A stretch of DNA of 25,578 nt from a virus, in the IMG/VR virus record IMGVR_UViG_3300031877_000324, positions 1 to 25,578 of that record; one strand, given 5' to 3'. A model generated the notes under the pieces. The model searched no databases. It was not told where the DNA came from and was given only the letters and a program-made list of their open reading frames with translations. Numbering within the stretch: the first letter of the stretch is position 1; every line of letters begins with the position of its first letter. The position numbers and the translations under genes were made by a program. This document shows, in pieces, positions 14,328 to 20,434 of the stretch.

Positions 14328-14455
14328 CGCCAGAAGGTAGAAATAATCATGTTTAATATTAATAAGATAAGGATTATGGTACTTAATATAAAGATTATTA
14401 GAAGGACATTGTAAAAAGTCAATCGCAGGTGCGCGGAGAACTTGCAAGAAACCAT
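14324..14455 (-). CDS. Single-pass membrane peptide, 43 aa
   Basis: A small ORF starting at ATG 14455, about 34 bases downstream of the centre of a good TATA box, so the leader would be only about 8 bases. After a short N-terminus (MVSCKFSAHLRLTF) comes a long Ile/Leu-rich membrane helix of about 25 residues (NVLLIIFILSTIILILLILN) and a short end (MIISTFWR). The stop overlaps the next start as ATGA. The correct start distance, hydrophobicity and overlap support it as a real gene despite its size. Function unknown. Confidence 0.6.
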   Translation of the reverse strand: MVSCKFSAHLRLTFYNVLLIIFILSTIILILLILNMIISTFWR

Positions 14456-14483
14456 TATTCTCTGAGATTTCTTATAGATTCGT

Positions 14484-14494
14484 CATTTATATAG
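14484..14494 (-). promoter_or_regulatory. TATA box for the membrane protein operon
   Basis: On the minus strand CTATATAAATG fits the archaeal TATA consensus. Transcription would begin near 14463, 8 bases before the first ATG of the three-gene operon (14455). It lies within the gap after the 49-aa gene, giving this operon its own promoter. Confidence 0.6.
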
Positions 14495-14530
14495 TTGTCC
14501 TAATATAATGTCAGGTACGCTAATGCTAAA

Positions 14531-14680
14531 TCACCGCGCATATAAGCGCTTGAGTGTGAAATGGCGGTGTGCACGTGACACTAACATTGCCGCCGCGATG
14601 ACTGGTAAACCGATAAGTAATTTTTCCCCGGAAAAACACTCGTCACTCGCAAACGCAACAGAATCTTTAATGTCAATCAT
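14531..14680 (-). CDS. Small membrane protein, 49 aa
   Basis: ATG 14680 overlaps the TAA of the preceding gene as TAATG, implying coupled translation. The product has an acidic N-terminus (MIDIKDSVAFASDECFSGEK), one hydrophobic segment (LLIGLPVIAAAMLVS, residues about 21-35) and a basic His/Arg-rich tail (RAHRHFTLKRLYAR), so it probably crosses the membrane once with the tail inside. I do not recognise a family. Its existence is supported by the overlap and the orderly charge pattern around the helix. Confidence 0.55.
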   Translation of the reverse strand: MIDIKDSVAFASDECFSGEKLLIGLPVIAAAMLVSRAHRHFTLKRLYAR

Positions 14681-14871
14681 TATTCTTTTTTGAGCGCGGG
14701 CGCGACTATGCCTCGAGAGTCTGAAAGGACCTCGCCGCGCGCAATATTGATGATCGGGTAAGAATCGGAGGATACAAATTCGGCGCGTTCTTCATCATGG
14801 TATGCTTCTTTCCAAAGCAACCGAAGTGCATCTCGCTTCAACTTATCCCCTCGATGATGTCGTCTTGGCAT
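14680..14871 (-). CDS. Small charged protein, 63 aa
   Basis: Preceded by AGGAGG about 12 bases upstream of ATG 14871; the Shine-Dalgarno site itself is in a hairpin with CCTCC. The product begins MPRRHHRGDKLKRDALRLLW, a basic helix, then KEAYHDEERAEF and a hydrophobic strand region (SYPIINIARGEVL) ending SRGIVAPALKKE. It could be a small nucleic-acid binding protein, but I cannot assign a family. It overlaps the next membrane protein gene by three bases and lies 160 bases after a zinc-ribbon gene; those 160 bases hold no ORF above 20 codons. Confidence 0.6.
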   Translation of the reverse strand: MPRRHHRGDKLKRDALRLLWKEAYHDEERAEFVSSDSYPIINIARGEVLSDSRGIVAPALKKE

Positions 14872-14882
14872 GCGCGCACAAT

Positions 14883-14896
14883 CCTCCTGACGGAGG
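14883..14896 (-). promoter_or_regulatory. Hairpin covering the Shine-Dalgarno site of the 63-aa gene
   Basis: CCTCC-GTCA-GGAGG on the minus strand forms a 5-bp stem with a four-base loop that includes the whole GGAGG used by ATG 14871. A folded message would hide the ribosome site, so the gene may be controlled by RNA structure, temperature or upstream translation. Confidence 0.45.
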
Positions 14897-15030
14897 CAGT
14901 CGCCAGTTTGGCCGCCGGGGTCCTACTTGCTTATGCTTTAGGAGCCGGTCGGCCTATGGCCAACTTCATCTACTGCAATCAAGATATGGTTTCTACTATC
15001 CGTCGGCCTGCATTAAGATTAGACGAACGA

Positions 15031-15423
15031 TCAATCTACGCCACGCCTTTTCTGCCATTTTTCCAAGATGGCTTTTCCATAGATTCTGGGTCCAGCCGCC
15101 GTTTTTTTGGTGCGGAAGTATTTGTGGGGGTTGAATGTGCCTACAAAAGCTTTGTCTTTGATGTTGCGGTATTTGTTATGTATCCGCCGACAGCTTGAAC
15201 AGCGCTTCGGGTGGCTCTTGTGCCAAGGAAAGACCTGCCCGCAGTCTAGGCAACGGCTAAAATTGATCTTCTTTTCTCCTGGATGTGCCTTCTTCCATCT
15301 TTGATATTCCTCATAAACCTCCTTCTTATTTTCTGCCTGGCATTTACGGCAACGCCTCGGTGGCTTGGTCTCATAAGTGATTTTCTTGCCGCAGTCAACG
15401 CAGGAAGTGTAGAAGTGGCTCAT
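15031..15423 (-). CDS. Double zinc-ribbon protein, 130 aa
   Basis: Four CxxC knuckles form two zinc ribbons: CVDC (8-11) with CRKC (29-32), and CLDC (58-61) with CSSC (74-77). Between them is a charged helical stretch (ENKKEVYEEYQRWKKAHPGE), and the C-terminus is basic (AILEKWQKRRGVD). Such proteins bind nucleic acid or act in transcription; here it could be a viral transcription or replication factor. Start ATG 15423 has GGTGGGGAG upstream and overlaps the TGA of the preceding zinc-ribbon gene as ATGA, which argues against the longer frame. The function is inferred from the fold only. Confidence 0.78.
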   Translation of the reverse strand: MSHFYTSCVDCGKKITYETKPPRRCRKCQAENKKEVYEEYQRWKKAHPGEKKINFSRCLDCGQVFPWHKSHPKRCSSCRRIHNKYRNIKDKAFVGTFNPHKYFRTKKTAAGPRIYGKAILEKWQKRRGVD

Positions 15424-15587
15424 TTGACTCCCCACCTTTCTAGGAAGCTCTGAAGCTCCAACCCGTCCAAAACCACGCAGCCACATCGCCCGCACACGAC
15501 TTCAACTGTCTGGTCTTGCCCATCGCGAACCCAGACAAAAGACTCCGAGTCCTCGTTCCCACAGAGGGGGCATTTGAGAACGCTCAA
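15420..15587 (-). CDS. Small zinc-ribbon protein, 55 aa
   Basis: The ORF starts at TTG 15587, with GGTGG 7 bases upstream, just after the methyltransferase stop. It encodes a zinc ribbon with CPLC (6-9) and CGRC (32-35), joined by a beta-rich part (SFVWVRDGQDQTVEVV) and followed by a helix (GLELQSFLERWGVK). Its TGA overlaps the ATG of the double zinc-ribbon gene. The complete four-Cys pattern and good spacing make it a real gene. Similar small ribbons are common in archaeal viruses and are often of unknown function; DNA or RNA binding is likely. Confidence 0.78.
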   Translation of the reverse strand: MSVLKCPLCGNEDSESFVWVRDGQDQTVEVVCGRCGCVVLDGLELQSFLERWGVK

Positions 15588-15589
15588 GA

Positions 15590-16477
15590 TCAGCCACCGT
15601 CAAGCGTTTGGTTCTTTGGCAACGGGTAGTTTGCGATGATCAGATTCGTGAACTTTGTCCTCCTCTCTCCATGACTCTTGTAGCTCGCGGCCTTCGTCAT
15701 TCGTGCTTCAGTGATGCTGAATTTTGCATAGGCTTCGCGAACCCAGGGATCGTCGTTATAAGTCAGTAGCCATTTTCCCTTGGGTTTTCCCAGAGTCTCC
15801 CGCAAGTCCGTGTGATCTTTAGGCGAGAATTTTCGCTCGTAGTACTGAAGTCCATAGTATGGAGGATCGAGGTAGAAGAAGGTTTCAGGCGTATCCCAAT
15901 TCTTTATGCATCTACGAAAGTCGAGGCATTCAATGTAGCAGTTTTTGAGGCGTTCTGAGATCTGCTCGGTGTCATCCAGTGCGGACCATAGAGTGTGTGG
16001 TGCAGGCTTGCCTGGCTGCCGTTTGTAGCGTATTGACGCGCCGTATGATCCGGAGAAGCTGCAGCGCAGAATATAGTAGAAGCGCACAGCCCTCTCCACA
16101 TGATCCTCCGGCATCGGCTCATCGAGCCATTTTTTGTAGAGTCCTCGGCTGTAAAAGACCCACTTGAACCGCTTTATGAAATCTCTCTGGTTGTCCCGGA
16201 CCACTGAGAAGAGGTTGACGAGGTCGCCGTTCAGATCATTATACACTTCTACCGAGCTTGGAGGCTTATTGAGGAGTAGGTTTGCTGCGCCGCCGAATAC
16301 CTCCACAAATATGCGGTGTGGTGGAATCAATGGAACCAAAGTTTTTAGGAGGCGAAATTTGCCGCCAATGTATGGAAAGAAGCATACCTTCCTGCGTCCA
16401 GGCCTTTTCGCCAGCGCCTTTCTGAGTTGCTCTTCGAGGCCACCAAAAAATTTAAAATCTAATGAAGTCTTATCCAT
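15590..16477 (-). CDS. Dam-like N6-adenine DNA methyltransferase (D12 class), 295 aa
   Basis: This enzyme should transfer a methyl group from S-adenosylmethionine to adenine N6 in a short DNA site. The class-alpha order is plain: PYIGGKFRLL (35-44), motif I FVEVFGGAANLL (58-69), YNDLNGD (79-85), then the target-recognition part (about 100-195) and motif IV DPPYYG (204-209). A Phe/Ser-Gly-rich CSFSGSYGASIRYKR block at 139-153 is typical of Dam/DpnIIA-like enzymes. GGAGG lies 10 bases before ATG 16477. No matching restriction gene is adjacent, so it is probably an orphan that protects viral DNA or marks it. The target sequence cannot be read from this. Confidence 0.9.
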   Translation of the reverse strand: MDKTSLDFKFFGGLEEQLRKALAKRPGRRKVCFFPYIGGKFRLLKTLVPLIPPHRIFVEVFGGAANLLLNKPPSSVEVYNDLNGDLVNLFSVVRDNQRDFIKRFKWVFYSRGLYKKWLDEPMPEDHVERAVRFYYILRCSFSGSYGASIRYKRQPGKPAPHTLWSALDDTEQISERLKNCYIECLDFRRCIKNWDTPETFFYLDPPYYGLQYYERKFSPKDHTDLRETLGKPKGKWLLTYNDDPWVREAYAKFSITEARMTKAASYKSHGERRTKFTNLIIANYPLPKNQTLDGG

Positions 16478-16563
16478 TTTGGGGTTTCCTCCGCGACCCG
16501 TGCCCCGCGATCCAGGTCAAGGCGTGCGCGGCGAACGGGGGAAGCCTCTAAGTCATTCCTCAT
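16459..16563 (-). CDS. Possible leader peptide ahead of the methyltransferase, 34 aa
   Basis: A frame from ATG 16563 to 16459 encodes MRNDLEASPVRRARLDLDRG and ends EETPKWIRLH, with the stop inside the methyltransferase start. ATG 16563 follows the TATA-predicted start site by about 15 bases with no Shine-Dalgarno site. It is rich in Arg codons and could couple or attenuate the downstream gene, but it may be chance. Confidence 0.25.
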   Translation of the reverse strand: MRNDLEASPVRRARLDLDRGARVAEETPKWIRLH

Positions 16564-16630
16564 TTTCGCACTCTTTGAGGAGGAATAGTGGAGGAACTTC
16601 CCTATAAATCTTTCCCCAAATAGTGCGAAA
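16564..16630. promoter_or_regulatory. Inverted-repeat operator in a divergent promoter region
   Basis: TTTCGCACT (16564-16572) and AGTGCGAAA (16622-16630) form a perfect 9-bp inverted repeat 49 bases apart. A minus-strand TATA (TTTATA, 16603-16608) serves the methyltransferase side. A plus-strand TTTTTTAAG (16637-16645) just outside the right arm serves the RHH gene, whose start is 38 bases beyond the TATA centre. The right arm overlaps the BRE region of the RHH promoter and the left arm lies just past the minus transcription start, the expected places for repression of both sides by a dimeric regulator. Confidence 0.55.
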
Positions 16631-16678
16631 GAAAGCTTTTTTAAGCACAAAAAACACATAAGACAGCTAGTGGAACCC

Positions 16679-16837
16679 ATGAAGAAAACATGTATAAGGG
16701 TAGACCTAACGGGCGATCTGGAAAAGAACTTCCTCTACGTCAAGAAGACGCGAGGCATAAAGAACAGCTCCGAAATGATCAGGCTGCTAATCGCCGAGGA
16801 GTATAGAAGACTATCCGGCGCTCCACCCTTCAGATAG
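16679..16837 (+). CDS. Ribbon-helix-helix transcription regulator, 52 aa
   Basis: This short protein has a classical RHH layout: a beta strand (CIRVDLTG, residues 5-12), helix A (DLEKNFLYVKKTRG) and helix B beginning NSSEMIRLLIAEEYRRL, where NSS is the helix-capping motif. Two chains pair to insert the ribbon into the major groove. It is the only plus-strand gene within the minus-strand region and is divergent from the adenine methyltransferase, with an inverted repeat over the shared promoters. This suggests autoregulation and control of the leftward early unit. The start is ATG 16679 with a weak GTGG 7 bases upstream. The length is normal for viral RHH regulators such as those of rudiviruses. 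Confidence 0.82.
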   Translation: MKKTCIRVDLTGDLEKNFLYVKKTRGIKNSSEMIRLLIAEEYRRLSGAPPFR

Positions 16838-16850
16838 CAATACCTATGAG

Positions 16851-17042
16851 TTATTTTCCCAGTCTCAACCGTTCCCTGAAGTCAACGGCTATGCCCTCGT
16901 TCATATCTTCCACGGCCCTATCTGCCTCTTCCAAGACGCGATCGACAGTCCCGGGCTGGCTCTTCAGCCTCTTGATCAAGGATCGGACCCATACAAGCGC
17001 CTCCAAGGCGCCCTTACAGTAGTCGTTCAAAGCAGACCCCAA
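16851..17042 (-). CDS. Small helical protein, probably leaderless, 63 aa
   Basis: A TTG at 17042 lies 24 bases from the centre of a TTAAATA box, so transcription would begin at the start codon and the message be leaderless. The product is helical: SALNDYCKGALEALVWVRSL, then a linker (KSQPGTVDR) and a second helix (VLEEADRAVEDMNEGI) with the end AVDFRERLRLGK. Helical hairpins of this kind occur in archaeal viruses and mobile elements with no known function. It converges with the RHH gene 14 bases away. The rare start codon is the main uncertainty; a TTG five codons later could also serve. Confidence 0.65.
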   Translation of the reverse strand: MGSALNDYCKGALEALVWVRSLIKRLKSQPGTVDRVLEEADRAVEDMNEGIAVDFRERLRLGK

Positions 17043-17062
17043 AAATTAGAGAATTGGTCAGG

Positions 17063-17069
17063 TATTTAA
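17063..17069 (-). promoter_or_regulatory. TATA box for the 63-aa helical protein
   Basis: Minus-strand GTTAAATACC contains TTAAATA, 24 bases from TTG 17042. The spacing fits leaderless transcription. Confidence 0.55.
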
Positions 17070-17077
17070 CGATCCGA

Positions 17078-17210
17078 GGTATATAAGGGGGAGGGGGCTT
17101 CTGTCAAATCGATCGATCGCAATGAGTTGGGACTTCTTTCTCTCTAATTGGCCCTACTGTTTAGTGACTTGGGAAGGCCTACAAACTGGCCTAAGTGTAA
17201 GGATATAAGA
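17078..17210 (+). promoter_or_regulatory. Two TATA-like boxes before the nuclease gene
   Basis: AGGTATATAAGG (17077-17088) and GGATATAAG (17202-17210) match archaeal TATA boxes on the plus strand. The second would start transcription near 17232, 13 bases before ATG 17245. The first would give a leader of about 135 bases. Both lie in the divergent gap between the 63-aa gene and the nuclease. I see no ORF in this gap. Confidence 0.45.
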
Positions 17211-17244
17211 GAAATACCCGATTAATTGCTTTTGGGGGGCGTAT

Positions 17245-18063
17245 ATGTATAGAAAGGAAGTAGGTTCTCCCCTGAATTTTAGAGGGCTGATTTACAGTCC
17301 AATAAATGAACAAGGAGTTGTTTATCTCTTCAGTCTAATTGCAAAAGACTTGAATATTAGGGTTGAAAGTATTCAGCAAGGCTATCCAGACTGTACAGCA
17401 ATTCGATATATCGGTGGTGGAAAATGGGAAAGAGTAAACATCGAGTTTGAATACAAAAGCAGTCAATTTGATCACGATCCTTCTAAATGCGACATTGTTG
17501 TCTGTTGGGAGGACGACCTATCAGAAGATAAAAGAGAGAGATTGAAAGGTTTAGAAATTATCGAATTGAAATCGACTATTAATACCCCAGAAGTACCAGA
17601 CGAAAAATTGACGGAGCCTGAAGAAGCCAAGGGGCGTAAAACTGAATATGATTTAGGATACCATTTCGAGAGGAGTTCCGCGACTGGTAGAGTACAAGAG
17701 CTCTATAGAGAATTAGACAAAGGGATTAGGGACATACATGGATCGGTCTGGGTTAAATACGCAAAAACAAGCATCACCTATTATTCTCCAGAAAAGGTTT
17801 TTGTATTCGTTGGTCTTCGAAAAAGCACCATAAGCTTGACTATCTACACAGATCAAAACAAACTAAAGGACGTTAAAAATATCAAAGACCACGAAAATTG
17901 GGGAAGAATAATCATTGAAAGTAAGAACAAGTTGCCAGTCGCTATTGAAGCCATTAAAAAATCTTACGAATTGATATCTGAAGCGATAAGAAATAATAGA
18001 AACACTGGATGGTATGCTCTAACTCCAAAAGACAAAGGCTTGACCTCTACCGAGTGGAGGTAA
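17245..18063 (+). CDS. PD-(D/E)xK nuclease with DUF5655-like C-terminal domain, 272 aa
   Basis: The N-terminal domain (about 12-95) looks like a restriction-like nuclease: a helix after INEQGVVYLFSLIAKDL, then YPDCTAIR (Asp49), then VNIEFEYKSSQF (Glu69-x-Lys71) and CDIVVCWEDD. These supply the expected D...ExK order. The C-terminal part (about 150-262) has the DUF5655 look: VQELYRELDKGIRDIHG, VWVKYAKTSITYYS, LRKSTISLTIYTDQNKLKD and a last helix VAIEAIKKSYELISEA. Start ATG 17245 is preceded by a GGGGGG run. It stands at the edge of the viral region and may be a defence or anti-competitor enzyme. Domain calls are by eye and the activity is inferred. Confidence 0.75.
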   Translation: MYRKEVGSPLNFRGLIYSPINEQGVVYLFSLIAKDLNIRVESIQQGYPDCTAIRYIGGGKWERVNIEFEYKSSQFDHDPSKCDIVVCWEDDLSEDKRERLKGLEIIELKSTINTPEVPDEKLTEPEEAKGRKTEYDLGYHFERSSATGRVQELYRELDKGIRDIHGSVWVKYAKTSITYYSPEKVFVFVGLRKSTISLTIYTDQNKLKDVKNIKDHENWGRIIIESKNKLPVAIEAIKKSYELISEAIRNNRNTGWYALTPKDKGLTSTEWR

Positions 18064-18154
18064 GCGCGAGAAAGAACTGACTAAATTATATTCTAAAGCT
18101 ATAGAAAATCTCCTGATAGTTCGAACGGACATCAAGTCAAAATGCGGGGGCAAT

Positions 18155-18340
18155 ATGTCATTTCGACTTTGGAATAGTATGGGTGAACAAGTAGCTCAGA
18201 CTGTTCTTAGGCTTGGCGGTAGCGTAATAACGGTGAAGGAGAAGGTATCTACACCCGACACCCGAGTCATTCAGAGACTTTCCAGAGAAATTGCCAGACC
18301 CCGCTGCAAGTCGATGATAATAGTTCCCACACAAGACTGA
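18155..18340 (+). CDS. Small unknown protein, 61 aa
   Basis: ATG 18155 has GGGGG 5 bases upstream. The product starts MSFRLWNSMGEQVAQTVLRL, then GGSVITVKEKVSTPDTRV and a basic end (RLSREIARPRCKSMIIVPTQ). The same frame stays open upstream to about 18044, overlapping the nuclease stop, and that part also reads like protein (KREKELTKLYSKAIENLLIV, positions about 18062-18121). The gene may thus be longer with a non-standard start, or be the remnant of a larger one. It is followed by a T-rich terminator. I do not recognise a family. Confidence 0.45.
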   Translation: MSFRLWNSMGEQVAQTVLRLGGSVITVKEKVSTPDTRVIQRLSREIARPRCKSMIIVPTQD

Positions 18341-18353
18341 TATCCCCGTAAAT

Positions 18354-18367
18354 CCCCTCTTTTTTCT
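18354..18367 (+). terminator. T-rich terminator after the plus-strand unit
   Basis: CCCCTCTTTTTTCT lies 14 bases after the stop of the 61-aa gene. Archaeal terminators are commonly plain T-runs without a hairpin; this one ends the 17245-18340 unit. Confidence 0.5.
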
Positions 18368-18487
18368 AGTCTTAATATGGGTTTCCATCTTTTCTGACAA
18401 TTTTGGAACAGAATTGAAAGCTTAGAAGTGTGGAGTGGAATTTACGCATGAATTCACTAGTAAAAATACGTCACATATATGCTTGGC

Positions 18488-18514
18488 GAGAGTTGGAATC
18501 TCTCCGGGCTACCA
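18488..18514 (+). other. tRNA 3'-end-like sequence, possible attachment site
   Basis: GAGAG-TTGGAAT-CTCTC resembles a T-arm (5-bp stem, 7-base loop; the loop has G where TTC is usual). It is followed by CGGGCT-A-CCA, like an acceptor end with discriminator and encoded CCA but one base short. No anticodon or D-arm lies upstream, so this is not a working tRNA gene. Integrated archaeal viruses leave such 3' tRNA pieces at one end. It lies between the viral plus-strand unit and the restriction-type genes. Confidence 0.35.
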
Positions 18515-18528
18515 CCGCTTAGCGCACG

Positions 18529-20283
18529 CTATCTCCATCTATTCGCACAAAAATCCATGATTTGATTCGTCCTTATGTCGATGTCATTTTTTGTGAAATT
18601 CCGGTTATTAAGGCGGTGACCTAACTGTTTTGTTGTTGGCACACTTGATTGCTGGTATTCGGTGGCCTTTCTTTCTGGTGGAATTAAACCCATTCTTCCT
18701 AACTTCTTGTTTATTCTTCCTTCGAGTAAACATAAGTTGCCAAGCCTATGAACATTGGTATAGTAATCAAAGTTATCCTTAAAGCCGTACGCTTGGACAT
18801 TCAAGGTCGTGTGAAGTTCGGGTTGAAATATATGTTCTTTCTGCAAAATTTTGAAGAGCCCATAATTACGTTCATTGAAAGTGGGGTTTTGACTCTTTTC
18901 GTATTCCCATAATATATAGTCCGTGGCTTCATTGCCATACATGTATCCATTAAGATAACGCCGAAACTCGGTATCTGGCATGAATGTGTTAGTAAAATCC
19001 TTAATATTGTCATGGATTTGCGCAAGATCTGGATTGATCTTTATCTGTGATATGGCATTGTTATACAAACCAGCTCTGGGATCTGTGCCTCTCACTTTAT
19101 AGACCCTTAAATCGAGACTCTCGATGGCATCGAGCATCGGTTTATTAAGCAAGCCCTCTGCTTCTAAGGATATAATTAGGGGATAGACCCTCGTGTTCAA
19201 TCCAAGAAAACCAAATAACTTTCTGAACTGCGTCTCTGTTCCGACTTTATCGGTTATCGTTTTGAAAGCTAGTACAAATTTATTGAAATTCTCTAAGAAC
19301 TCTTGAGCAAAATCACTTAATCGTTGGGTGTTGGTTTTGAGGTGTTCGCATGCTCTTTTCAAAAATTCCTCAAAAACATTCCCTGCTGTTACGTCATAGT
19401 TGTAGGCTGTTGGTGGAGAGTATTCTTTTATTGTGTAGTAGGCAAAGTAATGATAGAAGAATCTTAGAAGTTCGTCCTCGGAAAAACCTTCGCTTCTTAT
19501 ATAATTTATGTGATTTCTTTCGCCAGACTCCTTAATAAAGTCGTAGTTTGCAAAGATGTTTCCAAAAATCGTATTTATTGTATCATCCAAACTATCGTTT
19601 AGGTAACGCGAGGAGTAGAACATTAGAAAGCTCTTTGTTTTGTCAAGCAACGTAAGGGGCTTTCCTCTATCGTTAAGCGTTTCAAATGCTTTTACTGCGA
19701 GTGACTTGTCTTGAACAACAAACTCTAAGGAAAACGTAACGTTTTGGAGATGTTTTGATAAATCATCAAAACGTCCGAAGTCCTCAATTTGATTCTTGAA
19801 AAACTCGAAAGCATTTTTCAATAGCCTATTAGTTTTTATCCTCGGTTGTGGATCTTTCCCATCAACAAGGTCTTTCAAGAATTGGTCGTTAAGGCCACCC
19901 AAAATTACTCTATAGATGTCCCCACACTTGATGAAATTCTTTCGGATTGCTGGCTTTCCCATTTCAGAAAGTGCAAGCAAGAATAAGTATATTGTAGCTA
20001 TTCTCTGCTGTCCATCAACTACATCATATACCTTGAAAGTAGTGTCTTCTTCACTGCAATCCAAAGCTTCTCTCGTCTCCATCAGCGTGATAGGCCCCCA
20101 ATAATGTTCTCTGCCCATCAGTAAACTCTCCTTCAGGTCATCCCAGAACTCTTTGATCTCTTTGAGGTTTTTTTCTCCCCAAGCGTAGTTCCTTTGATAT
20201 TTCGGCACTCGAAATACCTTTCCCGCAAACAACCGATATACATTATGGGCTTGAGCGTATGCTCTTATGGCTGGAGGCAACAT
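18529..20283 (-). CDS. DUF262-DUF1524 protein (GmrSD-type modification-dependent nuclease), 584 aa
   Basis: The N-terminal DUF262 (ParB-like NTPase) motifs are clear: VPKYQRNYAW (27-36), HYWGPI (60-65) and VVDGQQRIAT (88-97), then FETLNDRGKPLTLLD (200-214). The C-terminal DUF1524 domain has the HNH-like set EHIFQ (483-487), VHRLGNLCLLEGRIN (511-525) and the closing RTNQIMDFCANRW. GmrSD enzymes use nucleotides and cut modified phage DNA; SspE in phosphorothioate defence has the same domains. The size and completeness fit an active single-chain enzyme. It starts at ATG 20283 with GTGAGA upstream. A minor 26-codon ORF and a TATA-like AATTAAAT lie in the gap before it. The cognate modification is unknown. 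Confidence 0.9.
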   Translation of the reverse strand: MLPPAIRAYAQAHNVYRLFAGKVFRVPKYQRNYAWGEKNLKEIKEFWDDLKESLLMGREHYWGPITLMETREALDCSEEDTTFKVYDVVDGQQRIATIYLFLLALSEMGKPAIRKNFIKCGDIYRVILGGLNDQFLKDLVDGKDPQPRIKTNRLLKNAFEFFKNQIEDFGRFDDLSKHLQNVTFSLEFVVQDKSLAVKAFETLNDRGKPLTLLDKTKSFLMFYSSRYLNDSLDDTINTIFGNIFANYDFIKESGERNHINYIRSEGFSEDELLRFFYHYFAYYTIKEYSPPTAYNYDVTAGNVFEEFLKRACEHLKTNTQRLSDFAQEFLENFNKFVLAFKTITDKVGTETQFRKLFGFLGLNTRVYPLIISLEAEGLLNKPMLDAIESLDLRVYKVRGTDPRAGLYNNAISQIKINPDLAQIHDNIKDFTNTFMPDTEFRRYLNGYMYGNEATDYILWEYEKSQNPTFNERNYGLFKILQKEHIFQPELHTTLNVQAYGFKDNFDYYTNVHRLGNLCLLEGRINKKLGRMGLIPPERKATEYQQSSVPTTKQLGHRLNNRNFTKNDIDIRTNQIMDFCANRWR

Positions 20284-20434
20284 ACTATCTCACTTTAATG
20301 TCATCCAACAACGGACACTAAGCGCAATCGTTTTGATCTTGGCATTTAATTTTCTAAAAAATCTTTTCATCAATTAAATCATCGTATTCCTTTACCTTAA
20401 GCCAAAAGCGAAAATAGAGGTTGATCTTTTTGGA

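Noticed and set aside
14797-15198. Plus-strand frames of 133 and 110 codons opposite the zinc-ribbon and 63-aa genes
   Set aside because: No ribosome site or family resemblance, and they overlap minus-strand genes with strong start signals and intact Cys motifs.
18158-18400. Minus-strand 80-codon frame opposite the 61-aa gene
   Set aside because: No promoter or ribosome site; the plus-strand frame continues better from the upstream unit and is followed by a terminator.
18481-18560. Complete tRNA gene
   Set aside because: Only T-arm and acceptor-like parts are present, one base short; neither strand gives a full cloverleaf.
20290-20370. 26-codon basic ORF before the DUF262 gene
   Set aside because: Weak ribosome site and no supporting feature; it could be chance in an AT-rich gap.
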